Shown one piece after another: positions 31,648-41,258 of a stretch of DNA of 64,000 bases. How positions within the stretch are numbered: position 1 is the stretch's first letter; the number at the start of each line of letters is the position of its first letter. The DNA is from GCA-002727735 sp038134525 (GTDB lineage Bacteria > Bacteroidota > Bacteroidia > Flavobacteriales_D > Parvicellaceae), in contig JAYPVI010000004.1 of NCBI GenBank assembly GCA_038134525.1, positions 1 to 64,000 on the forward strand. Reading direction: 5' to 3'. The notes below the pieces were generated by a model. That model was not told where the DNA came from. It was given only the letters and a program-made list of their open reading frames with translations, and did not search any database. Both the position numbers and the translations under genes were made by a program.

Positions 31648-34600
31648 CTACCGTATCAACGTAATATTTCCAACATAGTCGTACAACGTAGGAGAATATT
31701 CATCTCTTACCGTAATTCTCCAAACATATACCCCGAGAGGACAAGCCTCACCGGTTTGTTGATGATTTCCATTCCATCCGTATCCAACATCATTTGATTC
31801 AAAAATTAATCCACCCCATCGATCAAATACTTGCAGATGATATGAATTTGGCTGTGCACCGTAAATTATGGGTAAAAATTCATTATTTAACATATCATAA
31901 TCACCTGGAGTAAATCCAGTTGGTGTATAAATGAAAAAATGATCAAAAATTCTTAAATCTGCGCAAACAGTCGAATCACATCCATAATCATTAGTTGCCG
32001 TTAAACATATTGGGTAGGTTCCAGACTGGAAATTAGGAAAGGTATAATTGAATTCCTCATCTAAAATAGTTAACAAATTTCCATTTATATCAAGCTGCCA
32101 TTCATAATCCGAAGCACCTATGGATGAATTATAAAACTCAACGTAAGTATTCAACATTGTAGATGTATCAGGGGTCCAATCAAAAATAGGAATAGGAATA
32201 TCTCTTGCACATACGTATTGTGATTTATCTACAATAGTGGTACATCCTTCTACAGAAATCACTTGTAAACTAATGTCATAACATCCAGAATCAACATAAA
32301 CATGTGAAACTGAATTACAAACCGTTGAAACAGTTCCATCTCCTAAATCCCAAAGGCAACTTCCACCGGAGGGAGAAATTAGACTATTAAAGTTAGTCTC
32401 TAGCGGTAAACAAGAAGAAAGTATATCTGCTGAAAAATCAGCTACCGGATATAGATTTACAATAATTTCAAAATCTTCCGTAGTTGATGGCGTTTCACAA
32501 TTTTCACTTACGGTAAGCGTATATTGTTGAGTTGAACTTGGATGAAGAAATATGATGGAGTCAAATGAATTTGACGGAGACCAACTATAATTGTAGGATA
32601 ATCCCATGCCGCCATTTACTTGAGCAATAACAATAGCAGTATCACCAATACATATGTCTATATCGTTGATTGAAGCAATTTGTAAGGGTGGGAAAATGGC
32701 TACATTAATACAATGAGTATCAGATCTACATCCGTTTACATCTACAGCACTTATGCAGAGCATAGAATCTAGCATGGGAGTAATGAGTTGACTATTGGAG
32801 GACAGAAGATTATTAGTAAAATAAGTTAGTCCACCTGTTCCTCCAGTACCTTGAACATTCACATTGGCTGTACCTCCAATACATACTGTAGTGTCACTTG
32901 AGGGTGCAAGTATAATTTCCGGAGGACTTATTATAGAAAATGAAGCAAAATTTTGACATCCAGCTGAATCCCTCAAATACACATTATAATTTCCACTACA
33001 GAGTCCGCTAAAACTGCTATCTGTTTGAAAGTTAGTGCTATCTATACTGTAAAAATATGCTCCAGAAGAGCTCACGGTCATTTGACCAGAACAATCACCG
33101 AAACACAATTCTCTAATGGTATCTATTTGATGTATTGTTATTAATTGAGGGCCAGTAATCGTGGTTAAAATAGTATCTGAACACCCTATGCTATCTGTAA
33201 CAATAAGTTGATAAGAACCTGTATCCAAACCTACTAATGAATCCGTATTTAGTGAAGTATGAGCCCAATTGAAATTAAGTGGTTCTATCCCTCCACTAAA
33301 ATCAACATCGATTGACCCATCGTTTAAACCAATACAAGTTACTGGGCTAGAATTTAACGTGTACTGTAAGTCACTCACCTCAACATGAACTGTATCAGAT
33401 GAAGTACAACCATTAACATAATCTAGGTAAATAATATAATCTGAAGAAAAAACTGGACTTATAAGATTATTTAATGAGGTAACTCCATTTGACCAATAGA
33501 CATTTCCTAAATAATATAGCTTAAAATCTAGCTGGCCATAATTGTCATTATACCAATTAGCCTGAAGTTCTGAAAATGAAAAGTTTTGTACTGCTCCACC
33601 CTGAAAGAAAAATTGATATACATGATTTGGATTATATATCGTAGGTACAATTGATTGTGTGTTTGGATTTTGTCCATTCCACTTCCATTCACTATGTTGT
33701 AATGGCGGGCTATATGCTCCATAATTAAATGCTGCATCTCTAATATGAGGCATGCCAACTGCCGTATATGTACCACTTATCTCCGCATAGTACATTCCTG
33801 GCTGGGTAGTCACGGTAGAAGTGTAGGAAAAAGCTTGATTGAATATCATCGTAAATTGATCCACCAACATCCCACCTGATATGGTATCAACATACAACTC
33901 TACTTGTTCACCTATACAAATTGAAGTGTCCATTTCTATTCTAATAAATGGGGTGTCATCGGGAGTGAAAGGAGTCACATGGTTGCATATAGAATCTGCC
34001 GTAAAATAAGCGGTCATTTGACAAGGAACCCCATTAGGATTAACATTGTGTATTTCATATGATGTAGGAGAAAAGAAAGGGGGATTAAAAACTTGTTGAT
34101 TCCCATTGCAATCCGAAACAATAAGTTGACCAGAAGAAGGTTGATTTTGGAAGGTAATTAAACCACTGTAATGAAGACCTGAAGTTGTACAAGAATCCAA
34201 TGCCGTTGTAACATCTATAAATTGACATGGTAAAAGACAATTTGGCTCCTGAAATGGAAAAGAGACCATGCTGCAGCTGGGGTCATCAGTAAAATAGGCA
34301 GTAAGTGTACAGTTTTGTGTGCCATCTGCATTGATGCCATAAATATTAAATGAAACTGGGCTATTAAAAGGGGGGGGAATTATAACAGAATCACCTGAAC
34401 AATTCTTTACTATTAATTGACCTGTAGTTGGGGGTATAATCACATCTACTAAACCTGCAATATCAAAGGTTTGGTTTACGGTATCACAAGTAGAAAAAGA
34501 ATGATTTATTGAATTGATAGAACAAACACAAGTCGGTTCAGTATAGCTAGTACCCTGAATAGTACACTGTAGAGAATCTGTAAAGTAGGCTATCACTTGA

Positions 34601-35640
34601 CAATTTGTTGTTCCATCACCCACAATATTGCTTATGCTGTAGTTCATGGGACTATTAAAAGGTGGTGTGAGAATAGTAGAGTCTCCAGAACAATTTTTCA
34701 CGACTAAACTCCCAGTTGTGGGCTGATTTATAAATTCAATTGATCCCAGTAAATTAAACTGCCCAAGTACATCACAATTAGAAATGGAATTGGTGATAGA
34801 AGTAAAATCGCAATTAATCAAACAGTTAGGTTCATCGTAACTACTTGACGTAATAGTACAAGTTGGATCAGCCGTAAAATAGGCATACACATTACAATTA
34901 GTAGTCCCATCACCTGTAATTCCTGTAATTTGATAATTAAGAGGAGAGTTAAATGGAGGATTATATGCCACTTGATCTCCAGAACAATTTTGAACAACTA
35001 ACTGACCTGTTGTTGGCGGATTTGTAAAATTAATCACTCCAGAAATATCAAAAAGGGTTGTATTTCCTAGACATGATGATGGAGTAGCCGTAATACTAGT
35101 AATGGAACATGCACCTACAATCGAACAATCTGTAGTTGCAGAACCAACATTTGAAAGACTAATATCACATGGTACATTATCGTAGTTGGTTACCAACATT
35201 ATATAAACTTGCCCAGAAACTGTGTTATTAACATTAACTACTTCTGGATAGGCAAATGCAGAATAACTACAATCAAGGGGCAGCTGTAATGATCCACAAT
35301 TATTTAGTGCCGCATTTAAATTTGCAAAAGGTCCCCAAATGGCAAAATCTATGTCGGCTGGCATACCAAAAACGTTTCCATTATTAGTGATATTTATTGC
35401 AAGATTACCTGATTGATCAATTTCTAGATAATACCATGCAGGATTTGGAGCTGTAAGAAGACAATCATAATTGTTACCCGGTTGAGTTAATGTTGCGTCT
35501 GGTTGATTAACACCAGCAGGAAATGAATTAGTTGAACTAGTGCAAAAGGGGGCAGCATTACTACAAGTTGTGCCTTGAGAAGCAGCAGTAATTGAAAATG
35601 CAAAACTGAAAAAAAGAATGAGTAAAAATTTATTTTTCAT
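31648..35640 (-). CDS. Large multi-domain T9SS type B surface protein
   Basis: The product has 1330 residues. Order: signal peptide (about 1-21); N-terminal domain of proprotein type (about 25-172, ending DCSIVG); four tandem repeats of about 95 residues (178-558, each with CSGD or CNGN and PPF(N/F)SP motifs and a YFT-D segment); a beta region (about 560-755); an SprB-like repeat (about 765-840, GSIDVDFSGGIEPLNFNW); further Ig-like domains; a PKD domain (about 1085-1160, CLWDLGDGTVST); and a C-terminal gliding-motility/CHU_C type B sorting domain ending GNITLIR. It is expected at the cell surface, exported by T9SS, as an adhesin-like protein. It starts inside the end of a small secreted-protein gene (11-nt overlap). 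Confidence 0.9.
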   Translation of the reverse strand: MKNKFLLILFFSFAFSITAASQGTTCSNAAPFCTSSTNSFPAGVNQPDATLTQPGNNYDCLLTAPNPAWYYLEIDQSGNLAINITNNGNVFGMPADIDFAIWGPFANLNAALNNCGSLQLPLDCSYSAFAYPEVVNVNNTVSGQVYIMLVTNYDNVPCDISLSNVGSATTDCSIVGACSITSITATPSSCLGNTTLFDISGVINFTNPPTTGQLVVQNCSGDQVAYNPPFNSPLNYQITGITGDGTTNCNVYAYFTADPTCTITSSSYDEPNCLINCDFTSITNSISNCDVLGQFNLLGSIEFINQPTTGSLVVKNCSGDSTILTPPFNSPMNYSISNIVGDGTTNCQVIAYFTDSLQCTIQGTSYTEPTCVCSINSINHSFSTCDTVNQTFDIAGLVDVIIPPTTGQLIVKNCSGDSVIIPPPFNSPVSFNIYGINADGTQNCTLTAYFTDDPSCSMVSFPFQEPNCLLPCQFIDVTTALDSCTTSGLHYSGLITFQNQPSSGQLIVSDCNGNQQVFNPPFFSPTSYEIHNVNPNGVPCQMTAYFTADSICNHVTPFTPDDTPFIRIEMDTSICIGEQVELYVDTISGGMLVDQFTMIFNQAFSYTSTVTTQPGMYYAEISGTYTAVGMPHIRDAAFNYGAYSPPLQHSEWKWNGQNPNTQSIVPTIYNPNHVYQFFFQGGAVQNFSFSELQANWYNDNYGQLDFKLYYLGNVYWSNGVTSLNNLISPVFSSDYIIYLDYVNGCTSSDTVHVEVSDLQYTLNSSPVTCIGLNDGSIDVDFSGGIEPLNFNWAHTSLNTDSLVGLDTGSYQLIVTDSIGCSDTILTTITGPQLITIHQIDTIRELCFGDCSGQMTVSSSGAYFYSIDSTNFQTDSSFSGLCSGNYNVYLRDSAGCQNFASFSIISPPEIILAPSSDTTVCIGGTANVNVQGTGGTGGLTYFTNNLLSSNSQLITPMLDSMLCISAVDVNGCRSDTHCINVAIFPPLQIASINDIDICIGDTAIVIAQVNGGMGLSYNYSWSPSNSFDSIIFLHPSSTQQYTLTVSENCETPSTTEDFEIIVNLYPVADFSADILSSCLPLETNFNSLISPSGGSCLWDLGDGTVSTVCNSVSHVYVDSGCYDISLQVISVEGCTTIVDKSQYVCARDIPIPIFDWTPDTSTMLNTYVEFYNSSIGASDYEWQLDINGNLLTILDEEFNYTFPNFQSGTYPICLTATNDYGCDSTVCADLRIFDHFFIYTPTGFTPGDYDMLNNEFLPIIYGAQPNSYHLQVFDRWGGLIFESNDVGYGWNGNHQQTGEACPLGVYVWRITVRDEYSPTLYDYVGNITLIR
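33967..35109 (-). repeat. Four in-frame tandem repeats (about 95 codons each) within the 1330-residue protein
   Basis: Units cover about residues 178-273, 277-371, 372-468 and 472-558. Each has an early Cys, a TTGQL(V/I)V-(K/Q)NCSGD strand, PPFNSP, a GDGTTNC-like turn, AYFT and a final EPNC or EPTC. Units 1-3 are closest to each other; unit 4 has diverged. Repeats of this kind expand by recombination between units. Confidence 0.8.
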
Positions 35641-35881
35641 ATTCTTCCCTTAAAGTCACTAATCTTAATAATTTTAATTCCATTTTCGTTTTCCACAGAA
35701 CATAAATGGAATCTGCTACCATATGTTTCTCTAAGGCACCTAATCTCAATTTTTCTTCAATTCCCTTTATTTGATGTTTAATCAATACCAAGGAATCATG
35801 TGGTATAGATGACTGGCTAAAAACTACCTGACAATAACATAATAAAATAATTGGGAGGGTATACAATTTCTTAAACATCAT
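35630..35881 (-). CDS. Small secreted protein upstream of 1330-residue adhesin
   Basis: The product has 83 residues. A signal peptide (about 1-22, cleaved near VFSQ) is followed by a charged, probably helical mature part of about 60 residues (SLVLIKHQIKGIEEKLRLGALEKH and KTKMELKLLRLVTLREEYEK), likely a coiled coil. I recognise no family. Its stop overlaps the start of the large T9SS protein by 11 nt, so the two are translated from one message and may be functionally linked. It is too short for reliable homology. Confidence 0.65.
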   Translation of the reverse strand: MMFKKLYTLPIILLCYCQVVFSQSSIPHDSLVLIKHQIKGIEEKLRLGALEKHMVADSIYVLWKTKMELKLLRLVTLREEYEK

Positions 35882-35985
35882 ACTAAGTAAACGAAATAGA
35901 TAAAATAGGTTGTCAAAAAATTAAAATTAAACTTTATTTCCAATTGAAATAAATTTTACACATTTGTCAAAATTAACACAATAAA

Positions 35986-37059
35986 ATGAGTAAAGTACAT
36001 AATTACAGCGCTGGTCCTTGTATACTTCCACAAGAAGTATTTGAGCAGGCATCAAAAAGTATTGAGAACTTTAATGATCTCAACCTCTCTTTAATTGAAA
36101 TTTCGCACAGAAGTAAGGATTTTATTGAAGTGATGGAGGAAGCTCGTTCTTTGGTCAAAGAAGTGTTAAATGTTCCAGAAAATTATGATGTTCTTTTTTT
36201 ACAAGGTGGAGCAAGCTTAGGCTTTTTAAAAGCAGCTTACAACATGATGAGATCAAACCAATGTGGCGGTTATCTTGTTACAGGTGCTTGGGCTAAAAAA
36301 GCAGCTAAAGAAGCTAATTTTATGGGAAATAGTAAAATTGTAGCTTCTTCTGAAGATCAGAATTTTAACTATATCCCAAAAAATTATGAAGTAACAAGTG
36401 ATCTAGATTATTTTCACGTCACATCAAACAACACCATTTTTGGAACGCAAATTAAAGATTTTTATAAAGGGGATATTCCTCTAGTATGTGACATGTCATC
36501 AGATATTTTTTCAAGAAAGATTAATGTAAGTGACTTTGATTTAATATATGCTGGAGCACAAAAAAACATGGGACCAGCAGGAACAACGGTTTACATTTTC
36601 AACAAAGATATTCTAGGAAAAAGTAGTGTGGCGATTCCTACCATGTTAGACTTAAAAACACATGCTGATAAAGACTCTATGTTTAATACTCCACCGGTCT
36701 TTGCGATTTACGCATCCATGTTAACGTTAAGATGGTTAAAGGGTATTGGAGGATTAGATACCATAGAAAAAATAAACAATCAAAAAGCAGATCTTTTATA
36801 TAACGAAATAGATCAAAATCCGTTATTTAGTGGAACTGCTGAAGTGGAAGATAGAAGTACTATGAACGCTACCTTCACATTAAACAATGACGCACTTAAT
36901 GAAGAATTTATGTCCATGCTCTCAAGTGCAAATATTAGTGGATTAAAAGGTCATCGATCAGTAGGAGGATTTAGAGCTTCTATGTATAATGCCATGCCAT
37001 TAGATAGTGTCAAAACACTAGTTGATGTGATGAAAGAATTAACTAATAAAAAAGGATAA
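35986..37059 (+). CDS. serC: Phosphoserine aminotransferase
   Basis: The enzyme converts 3-phosphohydroxypyruvate and glutamate to phosphoserine and 2-oxoglutarate using PLP. The 357 residues are full length. Diagnostic segments are KVHNYSAGPCILPQEVFEQ at the N-terminus, LFLQGGASLGFLKAAYNM, the PLP lysine in YAGAQKNMGPAGTTV (about residues 191-205) and GHRSVGGFRASMYNAMP near the end. It lies 1 nt before a D-2-hydroxyacid dehydrogenase gene, giving the first two serine-biosynthesis steps in one unit. serB is not in the window. Confidence 0.97.
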   Translation: MSKVHNYSAGPCILPQEVFEQASKSIENFNDLNLSLIEISHRSKDFIEVMEEARSLVKEVLNVPENYDVLFLQGGASLGFLKAAYNMMRSNQCGGYLVTGAWAKKAAKEANFMGNSKIVASSEDQNFNYIPKNYEVTSDLDYFHVTSNNTIFGTQIKDFYKGDIPLVCDMSSDIFSRKINVSDFDLIYAGAQKNMGPAGTTVYIFNKDILGKSSVAIPTMLDLKTHADKDSMFNTPPVFAIYASMLTLRWLKGIGGLDTIEKINNQKADLLYNEIDQNPLFSGTAEVEDRSTMNATFTLNNDALNEEFMSMLSSANISGLKGHRSVGGFRASMYNAMPLDSVKTLVDVMKELTNKKG

Positions 37060-37060
37060 A

Positions 37061-38017
37061 ATGAAAATACTCGCTAATGATGGATTATCTAACTCTGGAA
37101 TTATAGCCTTAAAAGAAGCAGGTTTCAATGTGATCACGGATAAAGTTGAGCAAACGAATTTAATTGAATACATCAATGCTAACTCCATAGAAGTAATTTT
37201 AGTTAGAAGCGCTACCCAAGTAAGAAAAGATATCATTGATCAATGTTCATCTCTCAAAATAATTGGAAGAGGAGGTGTAGGAATGGATAATATAGACGTA
37301 GACTATGCTAGAGATAAAGGAATACTCGTGATCAATACCCCATCTGCTTCCTCACAATCTGTTGCTGAATTGGTAATGGCTCATTTATTTAATATTTCAA
37401 GATTCGTATATGACTCAAACAGGCATATGCCTAATGAAGGAAATACTTCTTTCAATGTGCTCAAGAAAAAATATGCAAAAGGAAGTGAGTTAAGGGGAAA
37501 AACCTTAGGTGTTATTGGATTTGGTAGAATTGGACAATTTACGGCAAAATATGCTCTCGGAAATGGCATGAAGGTTATGGCATACGACCCATATTTACCT
37601 GAAGTTACATTGTCTTTAGAAATTGCGGATAAAAAAGTGGATATTCAAATACAAACTACGGATCTAGAATCACTTTTAAAGAACTCTGATTACATTTCAA
37701 TGCATGTTCCAATGCCAGCGAATAAAAAGCCTATTATTTCTAAACATGAATTTAGCATGATGAAGGATGGGGTTAAAATTGTTAATGCAGCCAGAGGTGG
37801 AGTTATTGACGAAGATGATTTAATTGAAGCGGTTAATAATGGAAAAGTTGGGGCTGTAGCACTTGATGTTTTTGTGGGCGAACCGCAACCAAGAACAGAT
37901 GTTCTTTCCCTTCAAAACACATCTTTGACTCCACACATTGGAGCTGCAACAAAAGAAGCCCAAGATAGGATTGGCACTGAATTAGCTGACAAAATAATAG
38001 ATTTTTACAAAAAATAA
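37061..38017 (+). CDS. serA: D-3-phosphoglycerate dehydrogenase (short form)
   Basis: The product has 318 residues. It is a D-2-hydroxyacid dehydrogenase with the NAD motif LGVIGFGRIGQFTA (about residues 149-162), the catalytic Arg in NAARGGVIDE (about 245-254), the Glu/His pair toward DVFVGEPQP and LTPHIGAATKEA. It has no C-terminal ACT or serine-binding domain, so it is the short form without classic serine feedback. Position 1 nt after serC makes phosphoglycerate dehydrogenase the most likely role, providing 3-phosphohydroxypyruvate. Other 2-hydroxyacids cannot be excluded from sequence alone. Confidence 0.88.
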   Translation: MKILANDGLSNSGIIALKEAGFNVITDKVEQTNLIEYINANSIEVILVRSATQVRKDIIDQCSSLKIIGRGGVGMDNIDVDYARDKGILVINTPSASSQSVAELVMAHLFNISRFVYDSNRHMPNEGNTSFNVLKKKYAKGSELRGKTLGVIGFGRIGQFTAKYALGNGMKVMAYDPYLPEVTLSLEIADKKVDIQIQTTDLESLLKNSDYISMHVPMPANKKPIISKHEFSMMKDGVKIVNAARGGVIDEDDLIEAVNNGKVGAVALDVFVGEPQPRTDVLSLQNTSLTPHIGAATKEAQDRIGTELADKIIDFYKK

Positions 38018-38022
38018 TTTTG
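38015..38022 (+). promoter_or_regulatory. -7 box TAATTTTG for DUF1015 gene
   Basis: This is an exact TAnnTTTG that includes the serA-like stop codon TAA as its first three bases and lies 16 nt before the ATG at 38039. It would allow separate expression of the third gene in the run. Confidence 0.5.
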
Positions 38023-38038
38023 GTAAATTGCCACTTAC

Positions 38039-39259
38039 ATGGCAGATATCATTCCATTTAAAGCAATTAGACCTAAAAGAAACAAGGTACACTTAGTTTC
38101 ATCTCGCCCTTTTTACACTTATAAAAAAAGTCACTTAAAGGCTAAACTTGAAACTAATCCTTACTCTTTTTTACATGTAATAAATCCCGAGTTTAAAAAA
38201 AATCATGGGACTAAACCAAATAGCATTGAACGATTTAGCTTAGTAAGGGAACTATACGAAAAATTCAAAAAAAATAACCTATTTAATCAAGATCAAAAGA
38301 GATCTTTTTATATCTATAAACAATCCACACCATATGGAGAATTTACTGGTATAATCGCAGGGGCTTCCGTTCTAGATTATGAAAACAACCTCATCAAAAA
38401 ACATGAGAACACCATTCTTCTCAGAGAGAATTTATTTAAAAAATACCTAGATGTTTGTCAATTTCATGCTGAACCTGTTTTATTATCATATCAGTACAAT
38501 CAGGAAATTGGAGAAATCATATCTTCTAAAAAATCAGAAAGACCAGAGTATGAATTCACTACAACAGACAACAAAAACCACGAATTATGGATAATAAACA
38601 ATCCTAAGCTGGTTGATAAAATCATACAAGCCTTTAAGGAGATAGATAAAATATATATAGCTGACGGACATCACAGAGCAGCATCATCTAAGTTGTATTA
38701 TGAAGATCATCAACAACAGCATTCAAGTAAATATTTTTTATCCATGTTAGTTGACACTAAAAATGTAAATGTCATTGAATTCAATAGATTAGTTAAAAAT
38801 ATTTCTCCGCATAATACCGAAACTTTATTAAATGCATTAAATAAAGATTTTTTAGTTTCTAATAAAGGTTACCAAGAAATTTCACCTTTGAATAAAAAAG
38901 AAATTGCAATGTATTTTAATAAAAACTGGTATTTACTGACCATTAAAGAGGAAGTCATTAAGAATTTGAGTTTTAAACAGAGTTTGAATAGTCAATTGGT
39001 TTCTGATTTCATCCTTACCCCGATACTTGATATACCAGATTTAAGAAAAGACAAGCGGGTGGAATTCATTAGTGGTATGGATACAAATCAAAATACATTT
39101 TCGAAAATAGATAAGCTTGAAAATGGGGTGCTGTTTAAATTATTCCCACATACTATGGATGAAATTATTCAGATAGCTGATTTAAACGAAACAATGCCAC
39201 CAAAAAGCACATGGATTGAACCAAAAATCAGAAGTGGTGTAACGATTTATGAATACTAA
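38039..39259 (+). CDS. DUF1015-family protein
   Basis: The product has 406 residues, normal for DUF1015. Family marks are ADIIPFKAIRPKR at the start, the YIADGHHRAASS motif near residues 205-216, and FPHTMDEIIQIADLNETMPPKSTWIEPKIRSG at the end. DUF1015 genes commonly accompany serA/serC, as here. The exact reaction is not established to my knowledge. The His-His-Arg of DGHHR is a plausible active-site feature. It may be transcribed with serC-serA or from its own box at 38015. Its TAA shares CTAA with the sucC stop. Confidence 0.93.
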   Translation: MADIIPFKAIRPKRNKVHLVSSRPFYTYKKSHLKAKLETNPYSFLHVINPEFKKNHGTKPNSIERFSLVRELYEKFKKNNLFNQDQKRSFYIYKQSTPYGEFTGIIAGASVLDYENNLIKKHENTILLRENLFKKYLDVCQFHAEPVLLSYQYNQEIGEIISSKKSERPEYEFTTTDNKNHELWIINNPKLVDKIIQAFKEIDKIYIADGHHRAASSKLYYEDHQQQHSSKYFLSMLVDTKNVNVIEFNRLVKNISPHNTETLLNALNKDFLVSNKGYQEISPLNKKEIAMYFNKNWYLLTIKEEVIKNLSFKQSLNSQLVSDFILTPILDIPDLRKDKRVEFISGMDTNQNTFSKIDKLENGVLFKLFPHTMDEIIQIADLNETMPPKSTWIEPKIRSGVTIYEY

Positions 39260-40467
39260 CTGATTAGCTCTTTTACTTTGTCAGCCGCTTCTCTTAATGT
39301 GATAGCAGAATGAACATTTAAACCTGAGTTGTCAATAATGGATTTGGCTTCAATTGCATTCGTACCTTGAAGTCTTACTATAATAGGAACTGGGATATTT
39401 CCAATACTTTTATAAGCCTGTACAATTCCATTAGCAACTCTATCGCACCTAACAATACCACCGAAAATATTTACCAATATTCCTTTCACATTAGTATCTT
39501 TCAAGATAATATTAAAAGCCTTTTCAACTCTATCAGCATCAGCAGTACCTCCAACATCTAGAAAATTTGCAGGATCTCCACCACTTTGTTTAATAATATC
39601 CATTGTGGCCATTGCTAATCCAGCTCCATTTACCATACAACCCACATTTCCGTCAAGATTTACATAATTTAAACCAGCTTTATCCGCTTCAACATCCATG
39701 GGGTCTTCTTCAGAAAAATCTCTTAATTCAGCATAATCTTTATGTCTGTATAATGCATTATTATCTAGCGTAACTTTAGAATCTACAGCTATTATTCGAT
39801 CGTCACATGTTTTTAGGACAGGATTAATTTCAAATAATGATGCATCACAACCTTCATAGGCCGCATAAAGTGATTTCACAAATTTGACCATCTCTTTAAA
39901 AGATTTCCCACTTAAACCTAAGTTGAAAGCAATCTTTCTACACTGAAATGGAGTTATCCCTACTTTAGGATCAATTTCTTCTTTATGTATAAGATGTGGT
40001 GTCTGCTCAGCAACTTCTTCAATATTCATACCACCTTCTGTTGAATACATAATGATATTTCGAGAAGTTTCTCTATTTAACAAAACAGACATGTAAAACT
40101 CACTAGTTTTATCAAAATCAGGAGCATAGGCATCCTCAGCGATAAGCACTTTATTTACTTTTTTCCCTTCACTTGATGTTTGTGCAGTGACTAAATGTCC
40201 ACCAAGTATTCCTTTAACTTTTTCTTCAACCTCACCCTTTCCCTTTGCAATAACAACTCCATGAGATCCAGTTTCGGTAATAGTACCTTTTCCTCTACCA
40301 CCAGCATGAATTTGTGCTTTAACAACAAACCAATCAGTTCCTGTTTCATTATGCAACTCATCAGCAGCCTTTAGTGCATCTGCAGTATTATCTACTACGA
40401 TGCCTTCTTGGATTGCAACACCATAACTTTTTAAAATTGATTTCCCTTGGTATTCGTGAAGATTCAT
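39256..40467 (-). CDS. sucC: Succinyl-CoA ligase (ADP-forming), beta subunit
   Basis: This TCA-cycle enzyme makes ATP (or GTP) from succinyl-CoA. The 403 residues are full length. It carries the ATP-grasp N-terminus NLHEYQGKSILKSYGV, VVKAQIHAGGRGKG (about 49-62) and FLDVGGTADADRVEKAF plus GILVNIFGGIVRCDRVA at the CoA-ligase end. The alpha subunit gene sucD is not adjacent, which is common in Bacteroidota. The gap upstream (40468-40601) holds a 6-bp inverted repeat AGCCAT/ATGGCT (40514-40529). No exact promoter box for sucC was found. Confidence 0.97.
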   Translation of the reverse strand: MNLHEYQGKSILKSYGVAIQEGIVVDNTADALKAADELHNETGTDWFVVKAQIHAGGRGKGTITETGSHGVVIAKGKGEVEEKVKGILGGHLVTAQTSSEGKKVNKVLIAEDAYAPDFDKTSEFYMSVLLNRETSRNIIMYSTEGGMNIEEVAEQTPHLIHKEEIDPKVGITPFQCRKIAFNLGLSGKSFKEMVKFVKSLYAAYEGCDASLFEINPVLKTCDDRIIAVDSKVTLDNNALYRHKDYAELRDFSEEDPMDVEADKAGLNYVNLDGNVGCMVNGAGLAMATMDIIKQSGGDPANFLDVGGTADADRVEKAFNIILKDTNVKGILVNIFGGIVRCDRVANGIVQAYKSIGNIPVPIIVRLQGTNAIEAKSIIDNSGLNVHSAITLREAADKVKELIS

Positions 40468-40513
40468 TTTTGTGAAATTAAATTTTCAGTAAAAGTAAAA
40501 ATTTGAAAATTCC

Positions 40514-40529
40514 AGCCATCTAAATGGCT
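40514..40529. promoter_or_regulatory. Inverted repeat between sucC and lolD
   Basis: AGCCAT (40514-40519) and ATGGCT (40524-40529) are separated by CTAA. It lies between two divergently transcribed genes with no T-run, so an operator is more likely than a terminator. Short, so chance is possible. Confidence 0.3.
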
Positions 40530-40588
40530 AAATAAAATTGTCCACAAATAAAAAAAACAGAATACGATTTTCTAAAGGATAAAGTAAT

Positions 40589-40596
40589 TAAATTTG
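40589..40596 (+). promoter_or_regulatory. -7 box TAAATTTG for lolD
   Basis: This is an exact TAnnTTTG ending 5 nt before the lolD ATG. The expected transcription start is within or at the ATG, so the mRNA should be leaderless. Confidence 0.55.
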
Positions 40597-40601
40597 AAAT
40601 A

Positions 40602-41258
40602 ATGATCAAAACTATCAAACTAACTAAAAATTTTGGTGATCTGCAGGTACTGAAAGGAATTGATCTCAGCATCAATGAAAAGGAAATTGTTTCCATAGTT
40701 GGTAAAAGTGGTGCTGGCAAAACGACTTTATTACAGCTAATAGGCACTTTAGAAAAACCTACATCAGGTTATATATCTATTCAAGATATGGATCTATCCA
40801 AACTAAAGGATGTAGAATTAGCAAAGTTTAGAAATCAATCCATTGGTTTTGTTTTTCAGTTTCACCATTTACTACCTGAATTTACTGCATTAGAGAATAC
40901 ATGCCTACCCGGATTTATCGCTAAAAAGTCTAAAAAAAACACTATAGAAAGAGCCGAATTTTTACTTCAAACACTTGGGCTAGATCAAAGAAAAAATCAC
41001 AGGCCTAGTGAATTATCCGGAGGAGAACAACAAAGAGTTAGTATAGCAAGAGCCCTAATGAACGAACCCAAAGTCATTCTCGCAGACGAACCTAGTGGGA
41101 ACTTGGACTCTAAAACTGCAGATGAGATACATGAACTATTTTTTAAACTTAGAAATGAGCTAGGAATTACGTTTGTAATTGTTACGCATAATATGAAATT
41201 AGCTGATCTTGCAGATCGTAAAATTATCATGAAGGATGGACTAATAATCCCCAATTAA
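40602..41258 (+). CDS. lolD: LolD-like lipoprotein-release ABC transporter ATPase
   Basis: The product has 218 residues: Walker A VGKSGAGKTTLLQLIGTLEKP (first part at about 34-42), Q-loop in FVFQFHHLLPEFTALEN, signature ELSGGEQQRVSIARAL (about 137-152), Walker B VILADEPSGNLD and switch His in VTHN. The LLPEFTALEN segment is typical of LolD. It energises extraction of lipoproteins from the inner membrane with LolC/E-type permeases, which are not in this window. It could also be a MacB-type ATPase, but the length and motif favour LolD. The stop shares TTAA with the convergent PorP/SprF gene. Confidence 0.88.
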   Translation: MIKTIKLTKNFGDLQVLKGIDLSINEKEIVSIVGKSGAGKTTLLQLIGTLEKPTSGYISIQDMDLSKLKDVELAKFRNQSIGFVFQFHHLLPEFTALENTCLPGFIAKKSKKNTIERAEFLLQTLGLDQRKNHRPSELSGGEQQRVSIARALMNEPKVILADEPSGNLDSKTADEIHELFFKLRNELGITFVIVTHNMKLADLADRKIIMKDGLIIPN

